A DNA stretch of 48,559 nucleotides from Lentisphaerota bacterium. Its GTDB lineage: Bacteria > Verrucomicrobiota > Lentisphaeria > Victivallales > Victivallaceae. The notes beneath the pieces were generated by a model. That model was not told where the DNA came from, did not search any database, and was given only the letters and a program-made list of their open reading frames with translations. The stretch covers positions 133,523 to 182,081 of the forward strand of contig SUVV01000002.1 in the NCBI GenBank assembly GCA_015061805.1. Reading direction: 5' to 3'. Positions 1-8,072 of this stretch are shown here, one piece after another (position 1 is the stretch's first letter; every line of letters begins with the position of its first letter). A program made the translations under genes and the position numbers.

Positions 1-51
1 ACGTCAGTCCGCCGCAGAGCCGGAGCGTTAGCGACGGCAACCCGCAACGCA

Positions 52-162
52 GAGAGAATCCCCATTTTTTTGCATTGCAAAAAAATAGCAGCAAAAAGCA
101 AAACTCCTGACATGCAAATTTATTTGCTAATGTCAGGAGTTGCTTTTTGCGGGGATTCTCTC
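52..162. repeat. Nested inverted repeat (cruciform-like)
   Basis: An outer 12-bp inverted repeat (52-63 with 151-162, GAGAGAATCCCC and its complement) encloses two further hairpins. The first pairs 65-74 with 76-85 (T-rich/A-rich). The second pairs 91-113 with 130-150 (two-base bulge) and continues inward as 114-119 with 122-127. Together they would fold as a three-way junction in single-stranded DNA or RNA. It lies just past the 3' end of the leftward tRNA-Leu gene, so part of it may terminate transcription. The nested outer arms are more than a terminator needs and recall a miniature palindromic element. Confidence 0.7.
79..150 (-). terminator. Intrinsic terminator after ung/tRNA-Leu
   Basis: Read leftward, the long hairpin 150-91 is followed by a TGCTATTTTTTT tract (about 90-79), the stem-plus-U-tract layout of a Rho-independent terminator. 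It would end transcripts of the tRNA-Leu gene and probably of the dut-ung run. Confidence 0.6.
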
Positions 163-174
163 GAAAATAAAAAA

Positions 175-259
175 TGGTATCCGGGACGGGGATCGAACCC
201 GTACTCCCGAAGGAAGCAGATTTTAAGTCTGCTGCGTCTGCCTATTCCGCCACCCGGAC
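175..259 (-). tRNA. tRNA-Leu (anticodon UAA)
   Basis: On the minus strand the 85-nt gene starts GTCCGGG and ends CCCGGAT-A-CCA. The 7-bp acceptor stem has one G-U pair, and CCA is encoded. The anticodon stem GCAGA/TCTGC encloses CTTAAAA, giving anticodon TAA. A variable arm (CTTCCTTCGGGAGT region) of type II length and a T arm with GGTTCGATCC fit leucine. It lies 75 bp downstream of ung on the same strand and has its own predicted promoter. Confidence 0.95.
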
Positions 260-291
260 ACCTGGAACAACCAATATGTTGTCATGTGTTT

Positions 292-320
292 AATATAATA
301 CCGAAAGTGTTATCTTGCAA
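292..320 (-). promoter_or_regulatory. Predicted promoter of tRNA-Leu
   Basis: On the minus strand: -35 TTGCAA (320-315), a 17-bp spacer, -10 TATATT (297-292). Transcription would start near 285, about 25 nt before the mature tRNA 5' end. The same -35/-10 hexamers and spacing recur upstream of the pseudouridine synthase gene. Confidence 0.6.
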
Positions 321-333
321 GGGGGAGAATGAT

Positions 334-981
334 TCAAATTTCCGGCCAATCATCCAGGGCTTGAGAAAACGGTTTGGAACCGAAAAATCCCCGGTATGCC
401 GAAAGCGGTGACGGGTGGACTCCGGAGATCACCCGGTGTTTGTTTTGATTGATGAGTTTGGCTTTTTTCATGGCGAAACTTCCCCAGAGGATGAAACTTA
501 TCCCGGAAGTCTTTTCGCTGATGGCGGAGATGACGGCATCGGTGAAGTTTTCCCATCCGAAAGAGCGGTGACTGCCGGGGGCGTGGGCATCGACGGTCAG
601 GACGCTGTTCAGTAGGAGGATCCCTGATCTTGCCCAGTTTTCCAGCGAGGTGGAAGCGGGAATATCTCGGCCGAGATCGTCGGCGTATTCCTTGAAAATA
701 TTCCGCAGAGAAGGCGGTGCTGCGACGCCGTCGGGGACGGAGAAAGCAAGTCCGTGCGCCTGATTTTCATCATGATATGGGTCCTGTCCGATGATCACCG
801 CCCGGAGCGCTTGGGGCGGGGTAAGTTCAAAGGCGCGGAAAACCAACCCGGCCGGGGGATAGACGCAGTTTTCCTGCCGTCTGGCATCCACCTTTGCCAG
901 TAATTCCGGAATCATCTCCAATGCCGGAGTTCCGGCGAGGAAAGTTTGCCATGTTTCCGGCAGAGAATCCTGTTTCATCAT
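334..981 (-). CDS. ung: Uracil-DNA glycosylase, family 1 (Ung)
   Basis: Excises uracil from DNA as the first step of base-excision repair in the cytoplasm. The 215-residue length is usual for Ung. The water-activating motif GQDPYH is at residues 65-70 with catalytic Asp67. The Leu-intercalation motif HPSPLSAYRGFFG lies near 189-201, including the conserved His. The start codon overlaps the dut stop codon as ATGA (978-981), so the two uracil-exclusion enzymes are probably translationally coupled. A second ATG follows immediately, so the true start could be three bases later. No oddities; family assignment is firm. Confidence 0.97.
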   Translation of the reverse strand: MMKQDSLPETWQTFLAGTPALEMIPELLAKVDARRQENCVYPPAGLVFRAFELTPPQALRAVIIGQDPYHDENQAHGLAFSVPDGVAAPPSLRNIFKEYADDLGRDIPASTSLENWARSGILLLNSVLTVDAHAPGSHRSFGWENFTDAVISAISEKTSGISFILWGSFAMKKAKLINQNKHRVISGVHPSPLSAYRGFFGSKPFSQALDDWPEI

Positions 982-1415
982 GCTTTCCCGGTACTGCCGA
1001 AACCGCCGCTGCCCCGTCCGGATTCGCTCAAAGTGTCAGTTTTGGCCAGAGTTACCCTGGGCAGTTGATTGATGACCATCTGGGCAATGCGGTCGCCCCG
1101 GCGGATTGGGAATTCGGAAGTTCCGCCGTTGTACATGATGACCCCGACTTCGCCGCGGTAACCGGCGTCGATAGTTCCGGGCGAATTGGTGAGCATGAGA
1201 TCGTGTTTGAGAGCAAGACCGCTCCGGGGGCGGATCTGTGCTTCGTAATCCGGCGGCAGTTCAATGGCGAATCCCGCCGGAACCAGCGTACTTTTGCGAA
1301 CCGGCAGAACCATATCCACCCGGCTGCGCAGATCAAATGCGGCATCGTCATCGTGAGCTTTGACCGGCATCAGATCGTCGCAGTTTTCCAACATGGCAAT
1401 TTTGATTTCAGTCAT
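978..1415 (-). CDS. dut: dUTP diphosphatase (trimeric dUTPase)
   Basis: Hydrolyses dUTP to dUMP and pyrophosphate, which keeps uracil out of DNA and feeds thymidylate synthesis. All five trimeric-dUTPase motifs are visible: AAFDL near 25-29, PRSGLA 63-68, NSPGTIDAGYRGEV 77-90 with catalytic Asp83, RGDRIAQMV near 107-115, and the C-terminal glycine-rich GRGSGGFGSTG near 133-143. At 145 residues it is normal length. The gene begins in a TAATG overlap with the upstream MFS gene, whose last codons contain its AAGGAGG ribosome site. It ends in an ATGA overlap with ung. Confidence 0.97.
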   Translation of the reverse strand: MTEIKIAMLENCDDLMPVKAHDDDAAFDLRSRVDMVLPVRKSTLVPAGFAIELPPDYEAQIRPRSGLALKHDLMLTNSPGTIDAGYRGEVGVIMYNGGTSEFPIRRGDRIAQMVINQLPRVTLAKTDTLSESGRGSGGFGSTGKA

Positions 1416-2596
1416 TATTTTACCTCCTTGAGTGCAGATTTCCGCCGTTTATCACCGGCAAAGACTGTGATGTGGAAAATTGTTGCAAGGGTAATGGCAC
1501 CCGCCGCCATGGCAAATGGAGTCCAGGAAATGCCGGATTTTTCAGCCAGCAATCCGCCGAGCATGGGGCCTGCGATACTGGCGATGGAAACCGATATTTC
1601 GTTGATTGCGGCATTGTGTCCGGCTTTTTCCCGGTTTGCCAGCGCGTAAAAGACAAAGATGAAATAGCCGCATCCGGAATATATTCCGTAGAAGAACGCC
1701 GCCAGCAGAAATCCCGGCAGTTCCCGGACAAAACAGAATGAAAGCATAGCGGCAATACCGGTCAGCGCAATCAATACCACCGGGAGAAGTTTATACATCC
1801 AGATCCGGCTTTTGACCAGCGCCAATGCGGTAAGTCCCTGTACCAGACTGACCGTCATCAATGCCAGTGCCATTGTTTCTTTGAGGTTGTCAACTCCGAT
1901 AGCAGCGCCGTGGGGCTGCAGCATACTGCGGAGCTGAGTGACAGAAAAACTGACGATTCCGCCGACGATCCAGCCGACCCAGGCGTAATCCGGGAATTTA
2001 CTGACAATGAGATCGGCGGCACTGGGTTCGTCATCGGTGCTGACCGCGGCAATGGCAGGGTTTTTCTTCAAATTACAGTCGATCAGGGCTACACCGCCTG
2101 CGACGATGACTCCGACGGCAAAGCACATTGAAAAAGCAATCGTTGCATTCAGCAAGCCGAAAGTAACTGCTCCGGCGGCAAACCCGAGGCTCCACGCACA
2201 GGTGTATTTACCGGTGGCCATAGCGATACCGGATTCGCTGTTCTGTTCCAGTTCGCGGCACCAGACCTGAAATGAACTGCAGTAAAATCCGAAGCCGATC
2301 CCGAGTAATCCTGTCCAGATCAGCAGTAAGATCAGATGATCAAGGAAGATGAATCCCAGAGATGATGCAGCAAAGATCATACCGCCGTAAACGATGAGTC
2401 TTGCGGCATTTCTGGAAGTGACCAGTTTCCCGATGATGAGATTGGCGATACAGTAGTTTATTGCCCACATCGGAACCACCAATGCTGACAGCAGCCGGGA
2501 GGCACCGGAATCGACAAAGCGCTGGGTGACATAGAAAAAAACTCCGGAAACGACAAAATTGATCATTGCCGGAAAGAGATAAATCAGGAGCTTCAT
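1415..2596 (-). CDS. MFS-type transporter
   Basis: Polytopic inner-membrane protein of 393 residues with about twelve hydrophobic segments in two halves, separated by a charged loop (near residues 195-215) rich in Asp, Glu and Lys. This is the layout of the major facilitator superfamily; the substrate cannot be read from sequence. The start at 2596 (MKLLIYLFP) is preferred over an in-frame codon at 2632. The earlier codon falls inside the terminator hairpin of the preceding gene, and GGGGA lies a suitable distance before 2596. It precedes dut with a TAATG overlap. Its link to dut and ung is positional only. Confidence 0.8.
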   Translation of the reverse strand: MKLLIYLFPAMINFVVSGVFFYVTQRFVDSGASRLLSALVVPMWAINYCIANLIIGKLVTSRNAARLIVYGGMIFAASSLGFIFLDHLILLLIWTGLLGIGFGFYCSSFQVWCRELEQNSESGIAMATGKYTCAWSLGFAAGAVTFGLLNATIAFSMCFAVGVIVAGGVALIDCNLKKNPAIAAVSTDDEPSAADLIVSKFPDYAWVGWIVGGIVSFSVTQLRSMLQPHGAAIGVDNLKETMALALMTVSLVQGLTALALVKSRIWMYKLLPVVLIALTGIAAMLSFCFVRELPGFLLAAFFYGIYSGCGYFIFVFYALANREKAGHNAAINEISVSIASIAGPMLGGLLAEKSGISWTPFAMAAGAITLATIFHITVFAGDKRRKSALKEVK

Positions 2597-2611
2597 GCAG
2601 CAGTATTCCCC

Positions 2612-2649
2612 GGAATAAAACAGATGGCACAAATTACATGTGCCATCTG
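2612..2649 (-). terminator. Intrinsic terminator of the epimerase gene
   Basis: A perfect 10-bp stem (CAGATGGCAC, 2621-2630, with 2640-2649) has a 9-nt loop and is followed on the minus strand by TTTTATT. It begins 19 bp after the epimerase stop codon and ends just before the MFS start, so the MFS-dut-ung set needs read-through or its own promoter. Confidence 0.75.
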
Positions 2650-2668
2650 CGGTGTGTTGAAATTACGA

Positions 2669-3583
2669 TCAGCGGTTTTTCTTCCACGCTTCGATGGTGT
2701 AGGCGAGGGCATCGGCGAAACTGTGCGAAGGCACGAAGCCGGTGGCTTTGAGTTTATCAACCGCCGCCATGGAGTGTTTGACATCTCCGGCACGTTCCGG
2801 CAGGTGGATGATCTTGGAGTTGGAATTGGTCAGCCGGATGATCTCACTTGCCAGATCGTTGATGGTGATCCTGCCGCCATAGGCAATGTTATGGACACCG
2901 GTAAATTCGCTCCGGGCAAAGAAAGCGTTGGCGGCGACGACATCTTTGACAAAGACGAAGTCGCGGGTCTGTTCGCCGTCACCGAAGATGGTGAGATCTT
3001 CGTTGTTCAGCGCCTTTTCGATGAAAATCGGAACTGCGGCGGCGTAAGCGCTCTTGGGATCCTGACGGGGACCGAAGACGTTGAAGTAACGCAAACAGGC
3101 GGTCTGAAGTCTGCCTTCTTTGGTGAACATATTGCAGTAGTATTCGCCGTCGAGTTTGGTGATGGCGTAGGGGCTCTTGGGTTCCGGGAACATGGTTTCG
3201 ACTTTGGGAACCACCGGATTGTCGCCGTAGATGGCGGCGGAGGTGGAGAAGCAAAGTTTTTTCACGCCGTGTTCGGAAGCGGATTCCAGAACGTTGAGCA
3301 TGCCGAGGTTGTTGATCTGAATACATTCTGCGATCTTGCTCATCGATTCCGGTACGCTGATCATCGCGGCGAGGTGGAAAACGTAATCAACGCCTTCCAT
3401 TGCTTTGTCAACCGCGGCGCGGTCGCAGATATCGCCGAGTTGAAAATCAACATCGAAGTTTTCAATATTTTTCCGGTATCCGCTGCGCAGATTGTCCAAA
3501 ACCCGGACTTCAGCCTTTCCCTGAAAATGTTCAACCAGGTGACTGCCGATGAAACCGGCTCCTCCAGTGATCAGTACGCGCAT
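2669..3583 (-). CDS. NAD-dependent epimerase/dehydratase (extended SDR, UDP-sugar 4-epimerase-like)
   Basis: Cytoplasmic nucleotide-sugar enzyme of 304 residues. The Rossmann motif GGAGFIGSH spans 7-15. The catalytic set is Ser113-Thr-Ser115 with Tyr139-A-I-T-Lys143 (YxxxK). Conserved FNVFGPRQDP lies near 168-177 and DFVFVKDV near 208-215. This pattern is typical of UDP-glucose/UDP-GlcNAc 4-epimerases and related envelope-sugar enzymes; the exact substrate is not determined. Galactokinase and aldose 1-epimerase genes are elsewhere in the window, so a Leloir role as GalE is possible but not shown. AAGGAG lies upstream of the ATG. The gene appears monocistronic, with its own extended -10 promoter and a terminator. 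Confidence 0.88.
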   Translation of the reverse strand: MRVLITGGAGFIGSHLVEHFQGKAEVRVLDNLRSGYRKNIENFDVDFQLGDICDRAAVDKAMEGVDYVFHLAAMISVPESMSKIAECIQINNLGMLNVLESASEHGVKKLCFSTSAAIYGDNPVVPKVETMFPEPKSPYAITKLDGEYYCNMFTKEGRLQTACLRYFNVFGPRQDPKSAYAAAVPIFIEKALNNEDLTIFGDGEQTRDFVFVKDVVAANAFFARSEFTGVHNIAYGGRITINDLASEIIRLTNSNSKIIHLPERAGDVKHSMAAVDKLKATGFVPSHSFADALAYTIEAWKKNR

Positions 3584-3625
3584 AATTATTTTTTCTCCTT
3601 TTCCGTTATTTTGAATTATGTTTTT

Positions 3626-3634
3626 AATATATCA
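3626..3634 (-). promoter_or_regulatory. Possible extended -10 promoter of the epimerase gene
   Basis: The minus strand reads TGATATATT, an extended -10 (TGn plus TATATT), 43 bp before the start codon. No good -35 hexamer is visible at 17 bp. The 108-bp gap between rnr and this gene is otherwise AT-rich without an ORF. Confidence 0.4.
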
Positions 3635-3691
3635 CAGCAAGTTCAAATATGTTATGTAAAAATTTCTTTTTTTTATGCACAAATCAACAAA

Positions 3692-5671
3692 TCATGCCGG
3701 AACAAAGTTGGCAGTCCCCCGGGCAAAATCAATGCTGTCCAAGCGTAAATAGACATAATTTCCTACCTTGTAGCCGGTTCGGGAATTTTCTTCATCAAGG
3801 CGGCGGGAACGGTGCAGGAAATTGCCGCGCATGCGCTCCTTGCGGACGAACCCGTAAATACCGAGTTCAGCGATGTCGACCTGGAATCCGGCATTGAGGA
3901 CGCGGATGATGATACCTTCGTAAATCCGGGAAGCATCCCGGGATAATTCCTCTTCGAGATAGCGGAGTTTCATCCGGTCGCTCGCAGCGAATCCGGCATT
4001 GTCGATGACCTCTTCCTGTTCACTGCACCAGAGCGCGGCTTTTTCGATGGTGCGGCCGTTGCGGGTGCGGATATTGCAGTCGTGGTTCCACAATTGCTGA
4101 TGCACGATCAAATCGGTACAGCGCCGGATCGGACTGGTGAAGTGGCAGTAGCGGCTTTTGCCCAGAGCGAAATGGATATCCGGCTTAACTTGATAGAGAG
4201 CGCGAGGCATGGTACGCAGCAGGAGCGAGAGAATAACATTTTTTCTGGGATCATCGGGCAATGCGGCGATGAAGTTGCGGCACACTTCGCGGTTGCTGAT
4301 ATCGCCGACGGGAAGATTGAAATCATCGCGCATGGAAAGGGCGAATTCTTCTGTTTTTTCGGCTTCGGGAATAGCATGAGTGCGGTAAATTCCGGCGATG
4401 GATTTCTCCTGAAGTTCAATGCCGACGAACTGATTGGCGGCGAGCATGCACTCCTCGACCATGTTTTCCGCTTCCCGCGAAAACTTGACTTTCAGTCCTT
4501 CGATCGAGTTGTTTTTTTCATCGCAGATCACCCGGATCTCCGGAAGCGGCAGATCGATGAATTTTTCCACATTTTCCCGGAAGCGGCGCATTGTCTGAGT
4601 AAGTTTCAGCAGTTCGGCAACTTTGGAACGCAGCTTTTTATCCCAGTTTTCCGGGGCTTTGCCGGTGTCGTGAAACTCTTGGACCGTATCGTAATCCAAA
4701 CGGTGATCGACTGCGATCAAGGTGTGTTTGCGGATGCCGGATACCACCTCTCCGGTAACGGTATTGACTGTCAGAAATACCGAGTGAGCCAGTGATTTCT
4801 GATTGGCTTGCAAACTGATCTTTGCCGTAAGCCCAGCCGGAAGCATCGGCAGAGTTCTGCCGGGCAGATAACAGCTGAATGCCCGTTTCAGCGCCCATTC
4901 ATCGATCTTGCTCCGGGGCGGAACATAAGCGGCAACATCGGAAATGTGGACACCCAGCGTGACACAATCGGGAACCGGCGACGGTTCAACCGACAACGCA
5001 TCATCAAAGTCTTTGGCATCGGTCGGGTCAATGGTCAGGGTGTAAAGGTCACAGCAATCGGTACGGGGGATTTCCCGGGGGTCGGCAGCAAGGGCGATCT
5101 CCTCTTCTTTTTCGGTGTAGCGCGGCGGCAGATCGAATTCGGCGATAACCGCATCCAGATCGGCGGCGATCACTCCGGCTCTGCCGATGACCTCCAGAAT
5201 GTGTCCGCTGCGACGGCAGCCGTCATCATCGAATTTGACCCGCACCCAGTCGCCGCGTCTGGCGCCGTGGCGGGCGCCGTAAAGTTGAATATCTTCCGGG
5301 AGTTTGGGGTCGAGAGGACGGAGGAGGGAACCGGCGAGCAATTCGCCGACCAGTTCATTGCGTTCCCGTTGAACGACAGCGGTGATCTTCCCGGCAGGAC
5401 CGCGCTCCTCACCGGAATCCCAACTGCGGCGCGGCGGCAGCAATGCCACCTCCACGCGGTCGCTGTCGATGGCGCGGTTGACATATTTCGCCGGGATGAA
5501 AATATCTTCTGACATATCCGGGTGCAGTTCCGGATCAGGGGTGACGAAGCCGAAACCGGAAGCGGTCATGCGGAGGATTCCGGTGATAGTGCTTTGATTT
5601 TGGCGGCGGCGGTGACGTTCAACGACTCTTTCGGCTAATCGGCGCAGACGTTTTTTCCGGCTTTTTTTCAT
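3692..5671 (-). CDS. rnr: Ribonuclease R / RNase II-family exoribonuclease
   Basis: Processive 3'-5' exoribonuclease for structured RNA turnover. In 659 residues it shows a basic N-terminus (1-25), cold-shock-like OB domains (about 30-170), the RNB catalytic domain opening with DPTDAKDFDDA at 215-225 (the metal-binding Asp cluster), the second RNB signature HFTSPIRRCTDLIVHQ near 520-535, and a C-terminal S1-like domain ending near 655. In most relatives the residue after SPIRR is Tyr; here it is Cys. Length is slightly below E. coli RNase R (813) and close to RNase II (644). The name RNase R is favoured because of the basic N-terminus. It overlaps the PstS-like gene by ATGA, whose last codons hold its GGAGG ribosome site. 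Confidence 0.93.
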   Translation of the reverse strand: MKKSRKKRLRRLAERVVERHRRRQNQSTITGILRMTASGFGFVTPDPELHPDMSEDIFIPAKYVNRAIDSDRVEVALLPPRRSWDSGEERGPAGKITAVVQRERNELVGELLAGSLLRPLDPKLPEDIQLYGARHGARRGDWVRVKFDDDGCRRSGHILEVIGRAGVIAADLDAVIAEFDLPPRYTEKEEEIALAADPREIPRTDCCDLYTLTIDPTDAKDFDDALSVEPSPVPDCVTLGVHISDVAAYVPPRSKIDEWALKRAFSCYLPGRTLPMLPAGLTAKISLQANQKSLAHSVFLTVNTVTGEVVSGIRKHTLIAVDHRLDYDTVQEFHDTGKAPENWDKKLRSKVAELLKLTQTMRRFRENVEKFIDLPLPEIRVICDEKNNSIEGLKVKFSREAENMVEECMLAANQFVGIELQEKSIAGIYRTHAIPEAEKTEEFALSMRDDFNLPVGDISNREVCRNFIAALPDDPRKNVILSLLLRTMPRALYQVKPDIHFALGKSRYCHFTSPIRRCTDLIVHQQLWNHDCNIRTRNGRTIEKAALWCSEQEEVIDNAGFAASDRMKLRYLEEELSRDASRIYEGIIIRVLNAGFQVDIAELGIYGFVRKERMRGNFLHRSRRLDEENSRTGYKVGNYVYLRLDSIDFARGTANFVPA

Positions 5672-6486
5672 AACTTTCCTCCTTTGGACGGTATCGGAAG
5701 CAGAGAAGATTCCCGCAGCATGGCGGAATATTCCGGCGACATGACAAGTTTGATGAATTTATCTGCCGCAGGAATTGTTTTTTTCAGTGTTATGAATTCA
5801 TAGCGCAGATTGAGCGGGTACTTTCTCCTGATGATCGTTTCCGGGGCCGGAGCGATCCCTTCGATGGCGATCGCTTTCAAATCGGCGGGCAGTTCTTCTG
5901 ACCACGGCGCACAGAGCAACGCGGATGACGAACAAAATAGCCACGCTCTCCGGATATCTTTCACCCGGAAAACTCCTGCGCTGCGGAGCTTTCCACCAAG
6001 AAACCGGGCTTCGACGAAGCCGCCGTGGTGAAAATCCAATCCGATACGGTGAATGTCATTGAATTCTCCGTTGTATGGACGCCACACCGGACGGTCACCC
6101 GCCCAAATCTCTTTGAGCTGGCGGATGGAGAGTGACTGCAGCGGATTGCCGCGTCCGGTATAGCAAATCAGTGCTTCGGCGGCAAAGGGGATGCGGGATA
6201 AATTTTTGAGATTTGCCGGGATGTCCCTACTTTCCATGATGATAAGTTCCAGTTCGCCGGCGGCAAGTTTTTTCAGAGCCTGTTGCGGAGTGAGCCGTGA
6301 GATCGAAAATTCGGCATTTTCTTTACCGGCATCTTTGGCAAGTTTGAGCAATGCCTGACGGAGCGGAGTGAGCGCGCTGCCGCCGGAGCCATCGCCAATA
6401 CGAAAATCACTTCCTTTTGCCGGCAGAACTGCAACACTGAGCGCTGCCAGCAAAGAATATACGGTGAACCGGACGATTTTTCTCAT
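5668..6486 (-). CDS. PstS-like periplasmic substrate-binding protein
   Basis: Protein of 272 residues with an N-terminal signal peptide (charged MRK, hydrophobic core to about residue 24). It is followed by a periplasmic binding-protein fold resembling phosphate-binding PstS: GDGSGGSALTPLR near the N-terminus, then the tract ending SRIPFAAEALICYTG with LSIRQLKEIWAGDRPVW, the usual second half of a PstS-like lobe. No Pst permease or ATPase is nearby. It overlaps hisC upstream and rnr downstream by ATGA, so it is co-transcribed with unrelated genes. Ligand unknown; it could be an orphan phosphate or anion sensor. Family assignment is moderate. Confidence 0.75.
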   Translation of the reverse strand: MRKIVRFTVYSLLAALSVAVLPAKGSDFRIGDGSGGSALTPLRQALLKLAKDAGKENAEFSISRLTPQQALKKLAAGELELIIMESRDIPANLKNLSRIPFAAEALICYTGRGNPLQSLSIRQLKEIWAGDRPVWRPYNGEFNDIHRIGLDFHHGGFVEARFLGGKLRSAGVFRVKDIRRAWLFCSSSALLCAPWSEELPADLKAIAIEGIAPAPETIIRRKYPLNLRYEFITLKKTIPAADKFIKLVMSPEYSAMLRESSLLPIPSKGGKL

Positions 6487-7538
6487 GAGTACCGGGCGGA
6501 AAGCAGTTCAAGCACCCGGCGGTTTTCCTCCGGAGTACCGATGGTTATGCGGATGTAACGGCCGGTGACGGCACCCTTGAAGTAGCGCACCAGCACCGCG
6601 TTTTCCCGCAGGTAGGCAAAACATTTTTCTCCGTCACCGTCCGGGGGGGCGGCGAAGAGGAAGTTGGAATGGGATTCCGGAATGTCAAATCCGAGTTTTT
6701 TCAGTGCATCAGCCAGCAGATCGCGGTCACGACGGATCGCGGCGATACATTCTGTCCGGTAACTTTTGTCCAGGTAGTTGGCTTTGCCGACCAGCTGGGC
6801 AAGCATATCGACATTGTAGGAATCTTTGAGTTTCATCAATCCGTCGATCAGCACCGCATTGGCGACCGCATAACCCAGGCGGACTCCCGCCATGGAACAA
6901 CTCTTGGAAAAGGTACGCATTACGATCACATTGTCGAATTCGCCTGCCAAATCCATGCAGTTGTCAGAAGCGAAGTCGGCATATGCTTCATCGATCAGCA
7001 CAATGCCGTCGAAATCCCGGCAATATTTGCGAACCAATTCTTTGGGACAGAGTGTGCCGGTCGGAGCATTGGGACGGGTGATGATCAGCATATTGGCATC
7101 GGCGGCAGTTTCTACGGCATTTGCCGGATAGGCAAAATCGCCTGCTGCCAGGTCGATCCGGATCACCTTTGCGCCCTGCATTGCCGCCAGAACCGGGTAG
7201 AGTGAATAACTCGGTTCAAAGACCGCTACCGGATGTTCCGGAGAGGTGAAGGCGCGGAAACACATGGTCAGAAGATCATCTGAACCGTTGCCGATGATGA
7301 CGTTATTGCGGGAAACATTGCAGTCCGCTGCGAAAATATCCCGCAATTCGTCGGCAAAGGGGTCGGGATAACGGCGCAGTCTGGCAATATCAAATTCCCG
7401 GATCGCCTTTTCGACCGCCGGTGACGGCGGATAGGGGTTTTCGTTGGTATTGAGTTTGATCAGATCGGGGATTTTGGGCTGCTCACCTGCGGTGTAACCG
7501 GCAAGGGCATCGATCTCCGGACGGAAATATGATTTCAT
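6483..7538 (-). CDS. hisC: Histidinol-phosphate aminotransferase
   Basis: Class I/II PLP-dependent aminotransferase of 351 residues, the usual HisC length. It exchanges an amino group between L-histidinol phosphate and 2-oxoglutarate in histidine synthesis. Visible: N-terminal LNTNENPYPPSP (29-40), GNGSDDLL (84-90), RPNAPTG (155-161, Asn157), IDEAYADF (182-189) and the PLP-binding SKSCSMAGVRLGYA with Lys212. The C-terminal tract RYIRITIGTPEENRRVLELL fits HisC. No other his gene is in the window. GAGGA precedes the ATG. Closely related aminotransferases act on other substrates (for example phenylalanine or cobyric-acid pathways), so HisC is likely, not certain. Confidence 0.9.
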   Translation of the reverse strand: MKSYFRPEIDALAGYTAGEQPKIPDLIKLNTNENPYPPSPAVEKAIREFDIARLRRYPDPFADELRDIFAADCNVSRNNVIIGNGSDDLLTMCFRAFTSPEHPVAVFEPSYSLYPVLAAMQGAKVIRIDLAAGDFAYPANAVETAADANMLIITRPNAPTGTLCPKELVRKYCRDFDGIVLIDEAYADFASDNCMDLAGEFDNVIVMRTFSKSCSMAGVRLGYAVANAVLIDGLMKLKDSYNVDMLAQLVGKANYLDKSYRTECIAAIRRDRDLLADALKKLGFDIPESHSNFLFAAPPDGDGEKCFAYLRENAVLVRYFKGAVTGRYIRITIGTPEENRRVLELLSARYS

Positions 7539-7589
7539 ATTGGTTCCTCAAAATATTTGGTAAAATCCCGGAAATTTCCGGGAGGTGTG

Positions 7590-8072
7590 TTATTTCAAAA
7601 GTCGGTTCAGGACGGTACGTTCTTTCAAGAGCAGTGCTTTTACCCGCTGGCGTCTGACCTTGACCTTTTCTCCGGTCAGCGCTTCCGGGATGCCGCGCTG
7701 AGAGGGAGATATCTCCGGTGCGGTACTGCCGGGGCGCGGGGCGCCGAACTCTTCATAGTTGGGGGTGTATGCTCCGCTGACAATGCTGAATGCTTCGACC
7801 CGGCAGACGGCATCGCCGCCGAATTCCATGGCTTTTTCCATCAGTATCTTCTGGAAGGCATAATGGTCAGTCCGGGCAGGGGCGGTCACGACAAATCTGC
7901 CGATAATGGCGTATTTATCGAGGTCGAGTTCCTGCCGGGATTTGAAATATTTAACATTGTAATTGCCTTTGTCCACCGGGAACTTCTGCCCGGTGTAATC
8001 CACATCGACAGTACATCCGCAGAAGAGAAACAGTGCCGGCAGCAGCAACAGATGCAACGGAAAACTTTTCAT
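7590..8072 (-). CDS. Small lipoprotein, paralogue of the one at 32698
   Basis: Protein of 160 residues with a lipoprotein signal peptide; the lipobox LFCGC places the lipidated Cys at residue 20. The mature part begins with acidic DVDYTG, then a tract containing YAIIGRFVVTA and later MEKAMEFGGDAVCRVEAFSIV. The same order (DYxG, Y-x-I/V-L/I-G, M-x(6-8)-A-x(2-4)-GA/GGDA-x-x-I/V) is seen in the lipoprotein at 32698. The C-terminal third is basic and proline-rich. Function unknown. It overlaps the CNNM gene by ATGA and so belongs to the SPFH-transport operon. Confidence 0.75.
   Translation of the reverse strand: MKSFPLHLLLLPALFLFCGCTVDVDYTGQKFPVDKGNYNVKYFKSRQELDLDKYAIIGRFVVTAPARTDHYAFQKILMEKAMEFGGDAVCRVEAFSIVSGAYTPNYEEFGAPRPGSTAPEISPSQRGIPEALTGEKVKVRRQRVKALLLKERTVLNRLLK

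Noticed and set aside
70-411. 113-codon plus-strand frame across the tRNA region
   Set aside because: It reads through the complement of the tRNA-Leu gene and the end of ung, a common false call.
2624-3748. 374-codon plus-strand frame opposite the epimerase gene
   Set aside because: Antisense shadow of a clear SDR enzyme; no ribosome site or motif.
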